Shown here: positions 33,437 through 43,124 of the stretch, piece after piece
Layout of the letters: the number at the start of each line of letters is the position of its first letter
Position numbering within the stretch: position 1 is the first letter of the stretch
Source: Chryseobacterium sp. ON_d1
GTDB lineage: Bacteria; Bacteroidota; Bacteroidia; Flavobacteriales; Weeksellaceae
Length of the DNA stretch: 64,000 nucleotides
Reading direction: 5' to 3'
Assembly: GCF_006829085.1 (NCBI RefSeq)
Contig: NZ_BJTC01000001.1
Span: forward strand, 739,867 to 803,866
Position numbers and translations under genes: made by a program
Notes under the pieces: model-generated
What the model saw: only the letters and a program-made list of their open reading frames with translations
Databases searched by the model: none
What the model was told of the DNA's origin: nothing

Positions 33437-36400
33437 ATGATTGGTTTGTTTAGAAATATTCTTGCAGTTGGTTTTCTGTTTGCTTTTCTTTCGATGTATT
33501 CTCAGCAGTATACTGTTCAGCTTTTCAATACGGATAATGGACTTCCTCAGAATAGTGTAAAAGATATAATAAAAGATAAATACGGCTTTATCTGGCTGAC
33601 GACTGAAAACGGAGTTGTAAGATATGACGGACTCAATTTTCTGGTGCACAAAAATTTTCCTTTGAATAGCCAACGGTTTACCTATTTTTGTGGCGATCCC
33701 GGAAAAGACAGTATTCTTACAGCAGTAGATTATGGTAAAACAGTATTAATACATCGGAAAGCTCCTAAAGTCATCAACAATATAAAAAGGTGGCCAACAG
33801 TTATTGTTAGGAATAATAGCAATTATCATCTGTGTGTTTCAAACTACAGCTATAGTCCGTCTCCGGGAGTCAGTTTCTTTATGGACTTCCAAAAAGGAAG
33901 ATATTTAATAACACAACATTCCTTTGTTTATGAAGACTTTCGTTCGAAATTACAAATTAAGCTTGATGTAAAACCAATTTACAAAAATGACGCCAATGCT
34001 TTCGTTGTAGATGGCTTTCTGTTTTATATTGACCGAGATGCCAGAAAAGTAAAAAAAATTGAAGAGGGAAAGATTACTGCTTCGTATGATCTGCCCATTG
34101 TAACGGATGTCAGAAGCAAGATATTCTGGAACAGAACAAATGGACAGGGATTTGTCCTGAATAATGACACTCTTTACAGATGTATCTATATCAACGGAAT
34201 ACTTCATATAGCTAAGCTGATTCATCTGGGGGGTATAAGTGAAAGCAATCTGATGAGTATTTATTATGATGAAAAATATAAAAAACTCTATCTGGGAAGC
34301 AGTACAGAAGGACTGAAGATTGTAAGTCTGACCGATTTTGTTGTATCAAAAAACAAAACCCCGAAATCACCTTCGGTGTTCTATGCCATTCAGCCTTATA
34401 ATGATTCATGTGTCATCACCCCTGCAGGTGAAATCTATAGCCGAAACGGATTGGTAAAAAGTAAAAACTTTGGAAAAAATATATCGTATTTTTTAAATTT
34501 TGATCAATACAGAAATATTGCCGCCAGAAGGGAACAAACCCTGTTCATCTATAATAAACGGTCAGACTTCACAGATTTTCAGAGCATTTCTACAGGAGAA
34601 GATACCGTGAAAGATTTTTTCTTTGCCCATGGGAAATACTATGTGCTGGCTGTGAAACAGAAAAAAGGAAAGACGGAGTTCACAGGCACACTGAGCATTT
34701 ATGAAGACTGGCCTTATAAGTCTTTAAAGAAACAATATTTCTTTGCAAACGAGCCCACCAAAATTGCTTTAACAGAGAATGGAGATATCTTAGTGGGTAC
34801 CATAAAAGAATTATTCAGAATATCCACGAGGCTTAATAAAATATATAATATTACCGGAAAAAATGAATTGTCGGTCAGGGATATTGTGCCTACTGCTGAT
34901 GGAAAGATATGGATAACCACACTTGGGAAAGGTTTTTATCTTTTAGAAAATAACCGTCTTATAAAGCTGCCCGGAGATTCTGAAGGTAATCTTTTGTCAC
35001 CCCATACTTTGCTGGAAGATCATAACGGATACTTCTGGATTCCCACCAATAACGGTTTATACAAAATTAAGGAAAGTATGCTTTTGAAATACGTACAGAA
35101 GAAGATTTTTAAACTGATCTATTACAGATATTCAAAAGAAGCGGGCTTCAATACCAATGAATTTAATGGCGGGAGCAATATAAATGGGAATAAACTTAAA
35201 AACGGAGATTTTGTTTTTCCATCCTTAAATGGGCTTGTATTTTTTAATCCCTTAAAAATTAAAAGTTATTATCCCACAGACATGTATATCGAAAGAGCCA
35301 TGGTAAATGATAAGGAAAAAATATTTGAAAATACCTTAATGCTCAGCCAGGAAAACAGAAGGGTTGAGATCTTTATTGATGTTCCTTATTATGCCAACCC
35401 TGATAATATTGTCATTGAAACAAAGCTGGATGATGAAGGAGCCGGGAAATGGCTGCCAATAGGAAAAGACAGAAAACTTTTACTCAGTAATCTCGGTTAT
35501 GGCACTCATTTTCTTACCGTAAGAATGCTTGCTTCCGATCAGCAGGAATATGTTTTTAAAAAGATTAGGATCATCATTCCGCCTTTCTTTTATCAGACTC
35601 TTTGGTTTAAATTAATTACAGGTCTTGTTTTGCTTATTTTACTTTATCTGTCTGTAAAATGGCGGATCAGCTTTCATAAAAAGAAAAACCGTGAGCTGGA
35701 AGCGGTTATCCGATTAAGAACCAAGGCGTTGTCGCAAACAGTAGAAGACCTGGAGATGACACAAATAAAACTGGGAAAAGAAATTGAACAGCAGAAAAAA
35801 CTTATCGGTACCATTACCCATGACATTACCACACCATTGAAGTTTATTGCTTTAACCAGTAAAGAAGCACTGGATTACGATGAAACGAATACGTACCGTA
35901 CAGAAAGAATTCTGAATTCTATTTACAAATCATCCAACCAGCTGTATAATTTTACCAAAACACTGAAAGAATATGCTGATATATACAACGAATACCGGAC
36001 TGATGAAACAGAGCTGTACTCATTGTATGAGCTGGTGGAAGAAAAGAAAATTCTTTTTGATGAGATTGCAGCGAATCATAATACAGCAATTGTCAACAAA
36101 ACAGATGAAAAACTCATGATTCGGATTGGGAAAAATATTCTTGCTGTTATTATTCATAATCTGATGGATAATGCTGTAAAATATACCAGAAACGGAACGA
36201 TCACGATCAGTGGGGCAGATGAGAATGGAGTGGTGATGCTGGAAATAGCAGATACGGGAATTGGTATGGATAACCAGAAGATCGAATATTATATGAAGCT
36301 TCAGGAAAATATTGAAAATGAGAAGCTGTTATTGCAAAAATACGGCATGGGACTTCACCTGGTATTGCAGTTGCTGCAAATGATTGAAAGTAAAATTATG

Positions 36401-36463
36401 ATCAAGAAAAATGAAACGAAAGGAACTTCTTTCCAGTTAATTTTAAAAAAATCGAAAAAATGA
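33437..36463 (+). CDS. sensor histidine kinase with two-component-regulator beta-propeller
   Basis: Protein of 1008 residues: signal/anchor (residues 1-22), periplasmic propeller repeats of Reg_prop type (NTDNGLPQNSVKDIIKDKYGFIWLTTENGVVRYDG is the first; others near DILVGTIKELFRIS, GKIWITTLGKGFYLL, GYFWIPTNNGLYKI), a Y_Y_Y-like Ig domain (to about 715), a membrane helix (about 722-742), coiled coil, HisKA with His795 (TITHDITTPL) and HATPase (NLMDNAVKYT, ADTGIGM, YGMGLHL). No receiver or AraC domain is attached, unlike hybrid systems of Bacteroides. It overlaps the next gene by 4 bases. Confidence 0.93.
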   Translation: MIGLFRNILAVGFLFAFLSMYSQQYTVQLFNTDNGLPQNSVKDIIKDKYGFIWLTTENGVVRYDGLNFLVHKNFPLNSQRFTYFCGDPGKDSILTAVDYGKTVLIHRKAPKVINNIKRWPTVIVRNNSNYHLCVSNYSYSPSPGVSFFMDFQKGRYLITQHSFVYEDFRSKLQIKLDVKPIYKNDANAFVVDGFLFYIDRDARKVKKIEEGKITASYDLPIVTDVRSKIFWNRTNGQGFVLNNDTLYRCIYINGILHIAKLIHLGGISESNLMSIYYDEKYKKLYLGSSTEGLKIVSLTDFVVSKNKTPKSPSVFYAIQPYNDSCVITPAGEIYSRNGLVKSKNFGKNISYFLNFDQYRNIAARREQTLFIYNKRSDFTDFQSISTGEDTVKDFFFAHGKYYVLAVKQKKGKTEFTGTLSIYEDWPYKSLKKQYFFANEPTKIALTENGDILVGTIKELFRISTRLNKIYNITGKNELSVRDIVPTADGKIWITTLGKGFYLLENNRLIKLPGDSEGNLLSPHTLLEDHNGYFWIPTNNGLYKIKESMLLKYVQKKIFKLIYYRYSKEAGFNTNEFNGGSNINGNKLKNGDFVFPSLNGLVFFNPLKIKSYYPTDMYIERAMVNDKEKIFENTLMLSQENRRVEIFIDVPYYANPDNIVIETKLDDEGAGKWLPIGKDRKLLLSNLGYGTHFLTVRMLASDQQEYVFKKIRIIIPPFFYQTLWFKLITGLVLLILLYLSVKWRISFHKKKNRELEAVIRLRTKALSQTVEDLEMTQIKLGKEIEQQKKLIGTITHDITTPLKFIALTSKEALDYDETNTYRTERILNSIYKSSNQLYNFTKTLKEYADIYNEYRTDETELYSLYELVEEKKILFDEIAANHNTAIVNKTDEKLMIRIGKNILAVIIHNLMDNAVKYTRNGTITISGADENGVVMLEIADTGIGMDNQKIEYYMKLQENIENEKLLLQKYGMGLHLVLQLLQMIESKIMIKKNETKGTSFQLILKKSKK

Positions 36464-37074
36464 GTAAAAAGATCCTGATAGCAGATGATCATGACATTGT
36501 ATTAACGGGTACTGCTATCATTTTAGAATCACGTATTCCTGATGTTTTAATTGATACGGCGGCCGACTATCCCGAAGCGCTGGATAAAATTTCCAGGCAA
36601 AAATATGACCTTCTGATTCTGGATATCAATATGCCGGAAAGCAGGAATAAAAAAATGATCTCAGAAATAAAAGTACTTGATTCTGCTTTGAAAATACTTG
36701 TTTTTTCAGCATATGAAGAAGAAATTGCCATACAGTATATCAAAGAAGGGGCAGATGGATACATTAACAAGCTCAGTAAAGTAGATACCATTTCCGAAGC
36801 TGTCATGAAGATGTTTTCAGAAGGAAATTATTATCCTAATGGCTTTGTTAATAAGCTTTTGCAGCCTTCCAATCTTGATGCTATAAAAAGCTTGTCAGAA
36901 AGAGAATATGAGATTTTCATGCTAATGGTAAAAGGAAATGGGAATCTTGAAATTTCAAATGAAATGGATATCCAGATGTCTACGATCAGTACGTATAAAA
37001 AAAGAATCCATAAAAAGCTGAAAACAAATAATCTGGCAGATCTCATTAAGCTGTATGAAGCTTATATGTCGTAA
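36460..37074 (+). CDS. NarL/LuxR-family response regulator
   Basis: Protein of 204 residues with receiver domain (DDHD near the start, phospho-acceptor Asp55 in LILDINMPES, Lys in GYINKLSK) and a GerE helix-turn-helix (LSEREYEIFMLMVKGNGNLEISNEMDIQMSTISTYKKRIHKKLKT). It is the partner of the large propeller kinase and a paralogue of the regulator at 27553. A perfect palindrome with the same half-sites as those before the pilin-like genes starts 31 bases after its stop, ahead of the next gene. Confidence 0.92.
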   Translation: MSKKILIADDHDIVLTGTAIILESRIPDVLIDTAADYPEALDKISRQKYDLLILDINMPESRNKKMISEIKVLDSALKILVFSAYEEEIAIQYIKEGADGYINKLSKVDTISEAVMKMFSEGNYYPNGFVNKLLQPSNLDAIKSLSEREYEIFMLMVKGNGNLEISNEMDIQMSTISTYKKRIHKKLKTNNLADLIKLYEAYMS

Positions 37075-37104
37075 TTTTCTATGATTAAAAAGCTAATTTT
37101 TGAG

Positions 37105-37144
37105 TGTAGAAAATTTTCTACAAATTGCTTAGTTTTTTTCTACG
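37105..37144 (+). promoter_or_regulatory. operator-like palindrome before the surface-protein gene
   Basis: TGTAGAAAATTTTCTACA (37105-37122) is a perfect 18-bp palindrome of the form TGTAG-N8-CTACA. CTACG follows at 37140-37144, exactly 22 bp after the right half-site, as upstream of the pilin-like genes. CTGTAGAATTTA (37159-37170) stands where those promoters have their -7 element. Likely target of the regulator encoded just upstream. Confidence 0.7.
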
Positions 37145-37232
37145 CTTGGTGATGTTTCCTGTAGAATTTATTCTAATACTTTTACATTATGTTAAACAAT
37201 AGTGTTTATTAATGTAAATAAAATAAGGATAA

Positions 37233-38813
37233 ATGTTTAAAACTTCTACAAAATTAATTCTTGCGATGCTGGCTTTTAGTCCGGCTGTTGCTTTTGCCCA
37301 GGCAGGAAATGTTGGGGTCAACACAGTGAATCCCGGTTCTACAATGGATATTAACGGATCATTGGCAGCTAATTATAAAGCGGTTACTACAGCCACTTAT
37401 AATTTAGCACTATCAGATTTCCACGTTTCATACAATGGAAGTTCAGATGCCGTATTCGGTTTACCGCCTTCCATCAGTGGGGTTGGAAACTTCAAAGGGA
37501 GGATTTACAGAATTAAAAACAACACAAACTTTAAGATCACCGTCAATGCCGCTACTCCGGAAACCATTAATGGCAGTGCCAGTATTTCAATACCGGCCAA
37601 TCAGAGTGTGGAGCTTGTAAGTACCGGACTTACCGGTACAAATGCTACATGGGAGCTTCTTTCAACGGGAACAACATCTACAGGAGACTATATTATTGTG
37701 AAACCAAACGCTGCTCAAACAGTATCTACAGGATCAGATGTGACATTTGGATCTGTCATTGCTTCTAATAATATTACTTATAGCGCAGGTGTTTTCAATC
37801 TGAAAGCAGGTAAAACCTATGTGCTCCGTTGTCAGCTGCATGCTACAGATTTTTCGCTGGCAGGAGGATTTTTCGTATATGAATGGGTAGATGCTTCCAA
37901 TAATTCTGTTCTTCCTTCCAGTACAACAGGAGTTGTGGATGCCATAAACAATTATCCGGCAACATCGCTTGGCGGCCAGCCGGAAGCCTATGCTATTTAC
38001 AGACCTACAGTTGATACCTCTGTAAAAGTAAGATTGGGAGGAGCCGGAACTGCTCAGCTGAATCCGGGAATAGGATTTATGACGGTTACCGAGCTTGCCG
38101 GAGGTAATGGAAATGGCGGAACAACAATCATTAATAACAATATCACGGCAAGTAACGGTCTTACTTTATCCGGTACAGATGTAAAACTTGGTGGAACCCT
38201 TTCTCAGGCAACAGATATTGCAACGGCAGGTAATAATTTAAGTATTAATGGCACAGGAAAAGTCCTGGTAGGAACCAATACTGTACCGGCAGGAGCAGCC
38301 AGTGCAAAGATTGTTATTGATAACGGAACTACCAATGGGGCTCTTCAGATCAAAGACGGTACCCAGCAGCTGGGTTATGTGCTGACCAGTGATGCTAATG
38401 GCTTGGCAACGTGGTCATCTACTGTTACTACAGCCTTTGCCAATAACTGGACACCTTATACCGGAACATTGGTAAATCCTTATACGGCAACAACAGGGGG
38501 TAGCGGACTGAATACAGGAATTCAGGTAACCATCCCGGCAAAGGGCTGGTATTTTTTCCGATGTGGGATTGCCATCAATTCTGACTGTAATGATTACTTT
38601 TTCTATATCAACGGCATTGGTGATGTCTGGAGAAGTTACTGTGGGTCAGTCACGGCTGCATTCATGTTTCCAAGAGATCAGAACAGGGTGTTATATTTTG
38701 CTGTACCAGGAACTTATACTGTCTTGGCTGGAAAAACAAATGGAGTAGTACCAACATCCTTTAATGGAGGTAATCCTTCTTTTTATCTGGATTTTGTAAA
38801 GTTCCAAAACTAA
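37233..38813 (+). CDS. large secreted surface protein with C1q-like C-terminus
   Basis: Protein of 526 residues with a signal peptide (to about AFAQAG) followed by GNVGVNTVNPGSTMDINGSLAANYKAV, the N-terminal pattern of many secreted Chryseobacterium proteins. The middle contains repetitive Gly/Asn/Thr-rich sheets and the last 130 residues (WTPYTGTLVNPYTATTGGSGL...GWYFFRCGIAI...FYLDFVKFQN) resemble a jelly-roll of C1q type. No T9SS sorting domain is seen. The operator upstream suggests control by the kinase/regulator pair before it. Confidence 0.7.
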   Translation: MFKTSTKLILAMLAFSPAVAFAQAGNVGVNTVNPGSTMDINGSLAANYKAVTTATYNLALSDFHVSYNGSSDAVFGLPPSISGVGNFKGRIYRIKNNTNFKITVNAATPETINGSASISIPANQSVELVSTGLTGTNATWELLSTGTTSTGDYIIVKPNAAQTVSTGSDVTFGSVIASNNITYSAGVFNLKAGKTYVLRCQLHATDFSLAGGFFVYEWVDASNNSVLPSSTTGVVDAINNYPATSLGGQPEAYAIYRPTVDTSVKVRLGGAGTAQLNPGIGFMTVTELAGGNGNGGTTIINNNITASNGLTLSGTDVKLGGTLSQATDIATAGNNLSINGTGKVLVGTNTVPAGAASAKIVIDNGTTNGALQIKDGTQQLGYVLTSDANGLATWSSTVTTAFANNWTPYTGTLVNPYTATTGGSGLNTGIQVTIPAKGWYFFRCGIAINSDCNDYFFYINGIGDVWRSYCGSVTAAFMFPRDQNRVLYFAVPGTYTVLAGKTNGVVPTSFNGGNPSFYLDFVKFQN

Positions 38814-38872
38814 GGCGTAGTCTGAAAATGATAAGACTATAAAAAGATTCTAAAAACATACTATGAAAATGG

Positions 38873-38904
38873 AGCTGTAAAGTTGATTCTTTACAGCTTT
38901 TTTG
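38873..38904 (+). terminator. terminator after the surface-protein gene
   Basis: Perfect 10-bp stem AGCTGTAAAG/CTTTACAGCT around TTGATT, then a T tract. It lies between convergent genes. Confidence 0.85.
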
Positions 38905-38926
38905 TTCGGTCTGTTTTAAAACATAT

Positions 38927-39901
38927 TTAATATCTTGCCTGATTCGGGGGAACGCCAAACTTTTTCTTGAATGCACTGCTGAAATGCTGCAAGGAACAGT
39001 AACCCAGTTCCATGGCTATTTCTGTAGCCTGTTTTTTACCAACAAGCAAATCATTCTTTGCCATCTCTAAACGCAAATCCGAGAGATAAGAGAAAGCGGT
39101 CTGATTAAAAATCTCTTTAAACCCACGTTTCAGCTTATATTCGTTGATGCCTGCAATCTTTGCCAGTTCCGGAAGGGTTGGGGGTGATCCTATATTTTTC
39201 ACCAGATAATCACGGGCAAAGATAATTCGCTCCTTATCGTAATCATGTTTTAGATACTCCGGTTTTTGATTTTCAACCGTATTAAATGCTTCTGCCTGCA
39301 AAACAAGCAATTCAATGGTTTTTGAAAAAAGAAACAGCCGCTTTGATCCACTCGAAAATTCACAGTTTAAAATTGAGTTGATACAGGTATGTAAAGGTAA
39401 ATCGATATTTAAATTTGAGGCTGAAAAAGCAACGGGTGTTCCTGAAGCTATCTTGTCAGCAAACTGTTTAAGAGATTCGTTGCCATCTTTTGATATCGCA
39501 AGAAAAGCATCTTTTGAAAACTGAATCATAAATGATTTAATTTGGGGCTCATCCCATTTCATTTTACCCTCAGCACTGGTACCATAAAATAAATTATGCT
39601 GATTCCTATTCAGCTCAAAAGAACCGTTCATTCCATGTTGCTGTATGGAAGTTTTTCCCTGTATATTAAAATGCATGGTGACAAGTTCCATATCTCCTTT
39701 CCAGTCAAATTCTGTGCATCTTTGAAGATCCGTCTCCGAATATAATATTCTGATACCGTCAAAAAGCCATTGCTTGGTTGTTAACTGTCCAAAGGGAATA
39801 GCTGTTTTAAAGACATCTTCTTTAAAACCGAAGGCATTAAGGTCATTTTCATTAAAGTCTACAGTAAATGCCGTTTCGTTATTTTTAAATTCAAATCCCA
39901 T
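38927..39901 (-). CDS. AraC-family transcriptional regulator
   Basis: Protein of 324 residues. The last 100 residues hold the two AraC helix-turn-helix units (LPELAKIAGINEYKLKRGFKEIFNQTAFSYLSDLRLEMAKNDLLVGKKQATEIAMELGYCSLQHFSSAFKKKFGVPPNQ). The N-terminal part resembles the ligand or effector region of PchR-like regulators. It is divergent from the FAD monooxygenase gene with about 165 bases between, and probably regulates it. Confidence 0.93.
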   Translation of the reverse strand: MGFEFKNNETAFTVDFNENDLNAFGFKEDVFKTAIPFGQLTTKQWLFDGIRILYSETDLQRCTEFDWKGDMELVTMHFNIQGKTSIQQHGMNGSFELNRNQHNLFYGTSAEGKMKWDEPQIKSFMIQFSKDAFLAISKDGNESLKQFADKIASGTPVAFSASNLNIDLPLHTCINSILNCEFSSGSKRLFLFSKTIELLVLQAEAFNTVENQKPEYLKHDYDKERIIFARDYLVKNIGSPPTLPELAKIAGINEYKLKRGFKEIFNQTAFSYLSDLRLEMAKNDLLVGKKQATEIAMELGYCSLQHFSSAFKKKFGVPPNQARY

Positions 39902-40065
39902 TACTCCCTGATTTGCTAGTTTAACTCCCTTTTTTGCAAGTTCCTTTTTCCTTAGTGTGATACTTTTACAGCATCATATTATCAGAATTAAAGATATAAA
40001 AATTCAGGAGACGAATAGTCTGCCCAACAAAAATGTATACATACTTTGATGTAAATAAGAAAGCA

Positions 40066-41238
40066 ATGAATAAAAAAGTAATCATAATTGGAGCGGGAGT
40101 TGCCGGGCCAATCCTGGCTTTGCAGCTGAAAAAAATAGGTTTTCAATCTGAAATATTTGAATCGAGATCTGAAAATAATACAAACGAGGGTGTCTTTTTA
40201 GGCATTACTCCTAACGGATTAAATGTATTGAAAGAGTTTATAGATCTTGAAAAGCTTAAAGAAGATTACACTCCGGGTTCAATGAAATTTTTTAATGCCA
40301 GAGGAAAACAGATAGCAGAGCTGGGGACTGCTTATCAAAAACAGCAGTACGGAGTAGAGACCCTGCAGTTAAAAAGGGCAAACCTCAACAAATATGCCCG
40401 GTTCGCTGCAGCTGAAGCCGGTATAAAAATAGAATATGGTAAAAGATTTATCAGTTATAGTGAATCAGATGATAACGTGACAGCATATTTTGCAGATGGA
40501 ACTTCCGCTACCGGTGATATCATAATAGGTTGTGACGGGATGTTTTCTGAGGTCAGAAAACAAATGTTTCCGGAAACATCTGTTATCAGATACACAAAGC
40601 TTATTTCTACCGGAGGATATGCTAAGGTTGCTGAACTTTCGGAACCGCTTGATTCAATAAGGATGATCTTTGGAGAGAGGGGCTTTTTTGCCTACTCAGT
40701 TTCTGACAAAGGTGAAGTGTGGTGGTTTAATAATTATTTCAGAGAACAGGAACCGCAACCTCAGGAAATGGAAAAGACCGTGAAGGCTGAAATTAAGAAC
40801 CATTTGGCAGAAATACATAAGAATGATGATCCTTTGCTTTCCAGCATTATCAGGAACAGCTACGAAATTATTGCTTACCCTATTTATGATCTGCCCAGCC
40901 TTTCATATTGGTACAAGGGGAGGGTTTGCCTCATTGGTGATGCTGCGCACGGTATTTCTCCGCATATTGGGCAGGGAGCATCACTGGCACTGGAAGATAC
41001 AGCTGTTATGGCTGAACAGTTAAAATTAAATAATGAATATGAGGCTGCTTTTCAGGCCTTTCAATCCAGGCGGCAGTCCAGGGTTGAAAAAATAATAAAA
41101 AGCGCAAGAAAAGTTGGCAATACCAAAACAAAAACAAACCCAATAGCTGCATGGTTTCGTGATCTTTTTATCGGGTTCTTTATCCATAAGCAAATGCGGC
41201 AGCTCGACTGGATATACGGCTGGACTCTCAGAAAATAA
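40066..41238 (+). CDS. FAD-dependent monooxygenase (PHBH-like)
   Basis: Protein of 390 residues from ATG 40066 (an earlier in-frame ATG at 40033 would add 11 residues before the nucleotide-binding fold). It has the Rossmann motif (VIIIGAGVAGPILALQLKKIGF with GxGxxG), the DG motif (GCDGMFSEVRKQ) and the FAD-ribityl GD motif (VCLIGDAAHGISPHIGQGASLALEDT), so it is a single-component flavoprotein hydroxylase. The substrate is unknown; relatives hydroxylate aromatics or inactivate antibiotics. The divergent AraC gene suggests induction by a small molecule. Confidence 0.92.
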   Translation: MNKKVIIIGAGVAGPILALQLKKIGFQSEIFESRSENNTNEGVFLGITPNGLNVLKEFIDLEKLKEDYTPGSMKFFNARGKQIAELGTAYQKQQYGVETLQLKRANLNKYARFAAAEAGIKIEYGKRFISYSESDDNVTAYFADGTSATGDIIIGCDGMFSEVRKQMFPETSVIRYTKLISTGGYAKVAELSEPLDSIRMIFGERGFFAYSVSDKGEVWWFNNYFREQEPQPQEMEKTVKAEIKNHLAEIHKNDDPLLSSIIRNSYEIIAYPIYDLPSLSYWYKGRVCLIGDAAHGISPHIGQGASLALEDTAVMAEQLKLNNEYEAAFQAFQSRRQSRVEKIIKSARKVGNTKTKTNPIAAWFRDLFIGFFIHKQMRQLDWIYGWTLRK

Positions 41239-41261
41239 AAAGTAAAGCAATTGATATTGAG

Positions 41262-41464
41262 GTTGTTTAAACTTTTATATTCATTATCTTAACCACTTAA
41301 GTTTTTCAGAATCAAACCTTATGGATAATAAGTATATCTAAGTTTTGTAAAAATCTTTAATTTTCATCTTAAGTGAACTTTTCTGCAGTATCATTTTAAA
41401 CTTACTTAAGTGACTCAAGTGTTTTAAAATGAAACCTTTTGTGATTGGGTAAAGTTTAAACAAC
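41262..41464. repeat. intergenic inverted-repeat element
   Basis: The 412-bp gap 41239-41650 contains GTTGTTTAAACTTT at 41262-41275 and its exact inverse AAAGTTTAAACAAC at 41451-41464. Between them CACTTAAG/CTTAAGTG words recur in both orientations. This looks like a non-coding mobile or structural repeat of the kind scattered in Chryseobacterium intergenic DNA. No gene is visible in it. Confidence 0.6.
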
Positions 41465-41566
41465 TTTGTGAATTAATGAATATATGCGATTATGACTGTA
41501 CTCATAAAAGACTGAGGAATGTTTTACTAGATTTGAAATAAGTTTTTCATTCATCCAATAGTTTTT

Positions 41567-41591
41567 AGCCTCCGGACCGGGGGCTTTTATT
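41567..41591 (+). terminator. terminator (plus strand)
   Basis: Stem AGCCTCC/GGGGGCT with loop GGACC, then TTTTATTT. Confidence 0.65.
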
Positions 41592-41600
41592 TAACAAAAA

Positions 41601-41626
41601 CAGCCACAATGTAACTATTGTGGCTG
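41601..41626 (-). terminator. terminator of the minus-strand secreted-protein gene
   Basis: Perfect 10-bp stem CAGCCACAAT/ATTGTGGCTG with a 6-base loop; read on the minus strand it is followed by TTTTTG. Confidence 0.8.
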
Positions 41627-41650
41627 CCTTTTGAAATCAGATATCGGCTA

Positions 41651-42334
41651 TTATAAAGATCTGGAGCGGGCAATATTAATAAGGTACACAAGGTGGGCGT
41701 ACATGCTTCGCTTTACAGACTCTACTTTTATATCTCCTGTAGTCTGGTTAATTGTTGTTACCAGATCAGTGTTACATTGGCCGCCAAAGCTGCCACTTCC
41801 CAAATAGTTTACAGTATTGGAGCTTGGATATGAAATTCTGGGATAATCAGGGGCTATCTGATTGGCAGCCGGAGCGGTATTAGAAAATCCTTTATTGTCA
41901 ATATATTTTGCTGTCCATGTTCCTAGAAACTGTCCGTTACCGGTATTGATGCCTTGCCCCACCACAATTTGGGTATCCACAGGATTCGTAAATCCGGCGC
42001 AAGAGGTATAATGATTTAAGGATACTGTGCAGGAAGATGCATTATCAGTAGGTTGAAAGCATTTTCCTTCGTAAATAGTCTGTCTTTGTTCAGCAGAAGA
42101 CATCGATGTGTTGAGCAGTGCTTTAGGAGCAAAAATTTCTTCAGGCGAAATTAAGACCAAAACTCCTTCAGCATCAGCTGCAACAATTTTTTTTTCAGCA
42201 TTGGAAAGCCCTCTTACCCTTACCTGACCATTGACATCCAACGTTTGAGTTGGAGTGGAGGTATTAATCCCCACCTGTGCTATCGAACTGCTGTAAACAG
42301 CAAGTGCTGCCAAAAAGAATGTTTTTGTTTTCAT
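41651..42334 (-). CDS. secreted protein of unknown function (VGINT-type N-terminus)
   Basis: Protein of 227 residues with a signal peptide (to about SSIAQ) and the start QVGINTSTPTQTLDVNGQVRVRGLSNAE, a pattern found in many secreted or fibre-like proteins of Flavobacteriia. The C-terminal part has four or more cysteines (CFQPTDNASSCTVSLNHYTSC, GGQCNTD) and may be disulfide-bonded. No sorting domain. Its role is unknown. Confidence 0.65.
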   Translation of the reverse strand: MKTKTFFLAALAVYSSSIAQVGINTSTPTQTLDVNGQVRVRGLSNAEKKIVAADAEGVLVLISPEEIFAPKALLNTSMSSAEQRQTIYEGKCFQPTDNASSCTVSLNHYTSCAGFTNPVDTQIVVGQGINTGNGQFLGTWTAKYIDNKGFSNTAPAANQIAPDYPRISYPSSNTVNYLGSGSFGGQCNTDLVTTINQTTGDIKVESVKRSMYAHLVYLINIARSRSL

Positions 42335-42717
42335 GTTATTTTTTGAAAAGGTTAATTTTTTTCACTAAGGTAAGAAATAACTTTAAAAGGAGAATGAAAA
42401 TACCTTAAAATCTGGTAAAAACTAACTATAAACAAATATTGAAAGAATTACTATCTGTTTTTGATGATATTTTTTTGAATAACTCAAAATGTACGGAGCT
42501 GTTATTTGTTTGAAAAATATTCGTATTTTAGCCGAAATATGATGATTTTTAATAAACATATTGGAGACTAATTAAAATTCAGATAATTTGAATGAAAAAA
42601 TTAGTAGATTTGCACGGAACAAAAAAATAATAAATATTAAGCAATATTCTCTGTGACTGAATTTTATAGGAAAGAACATGAGAATAACAGGATTTAGGTT
42701 ATAAAACTACTGAAACT
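42335..42717 (+). other. 383-bp divergent intergenic region
   Basis: AT-rich, no gene. A plus-strand -7 type element TAGATTTG lies at 42605-42612 with TTTG at 42587-42590, but the 14-bp spacing is short. A leader of about 100 bases to the next ATG would result. Confidence 0.4.
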
Positions 42718-43086
42718 ATGAAGAAACTTTTTTTACTTTTTTTAATGGCATTTTTATTGATCGGTTGCAGCTCTGATGATGATACTATTTATGACTATGT
42801 AGGAACATGGTCCGGTTCTTATGAAGGGAGTGACAAAGGAGTTTGGAACTTTGTGGTAGATGAGAGTGGTAAAGTGGTAGGAACAATGCATTCCGATATT
42901 AATGATGAAAACTATAATATTTCCGGTAATTTAAGTGAAACAGGAGATCTGAATGCAACAGTAGGACTTCCTTCGAAAGGAGAATTCAAGGGAACATTAT
43001 CCAGAGATAAAAAAGGAAATGGAAACTGGACCAACTCACTTCCTACTCCTGCGAAATCAGGAACCTGGAAAGGAGAAAAGAAATAA
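42718..43086 (+). CDS. small lipoprotein of unknown function
   Basis: Protein of 122 residues with a clear lipobox (LLIGC, Cys17) followed by SSDDD, a charge pattern typical of Bacteroidota surface lipoproteins. The body is beta-rich with repeated Gly-Thr-W elements (YVGTWSGSYEG, GEFKGTLSRDKKGNGNWT, SGTWKG), suggesting a small lipocalin-like barrel. A terminator follows directly. Confidence 0.75.
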   Translation: MKKLFLLFLMAFLLIGCSSDDDTIYDYVGTWSGSYEGSDKGVWNFVVDESGKVVGTMHSDINDENYNISGNLSETGDLNATVGLPSKGEFKGTLSRDKKGNGNWTNSLPTPAKSGTWKGEKK

Positions 43087-43092
43087 AAAAGA

Positions 43093-43123
43093 AAGTCTGC
43101 AGTAGATTCTGCAGACTTTTTTA
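43093..43123 (+). terminator. terminator after the lipoprotein gene
   Basis: Perfect 10-bp stem AAGTCTGCAG/CTGCAGACTT around TAGATT, then TTTTATTT. The convergent gene ends 2 bases beyond. Confidence 0.9.
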
Positions 43124-43124
43124 T

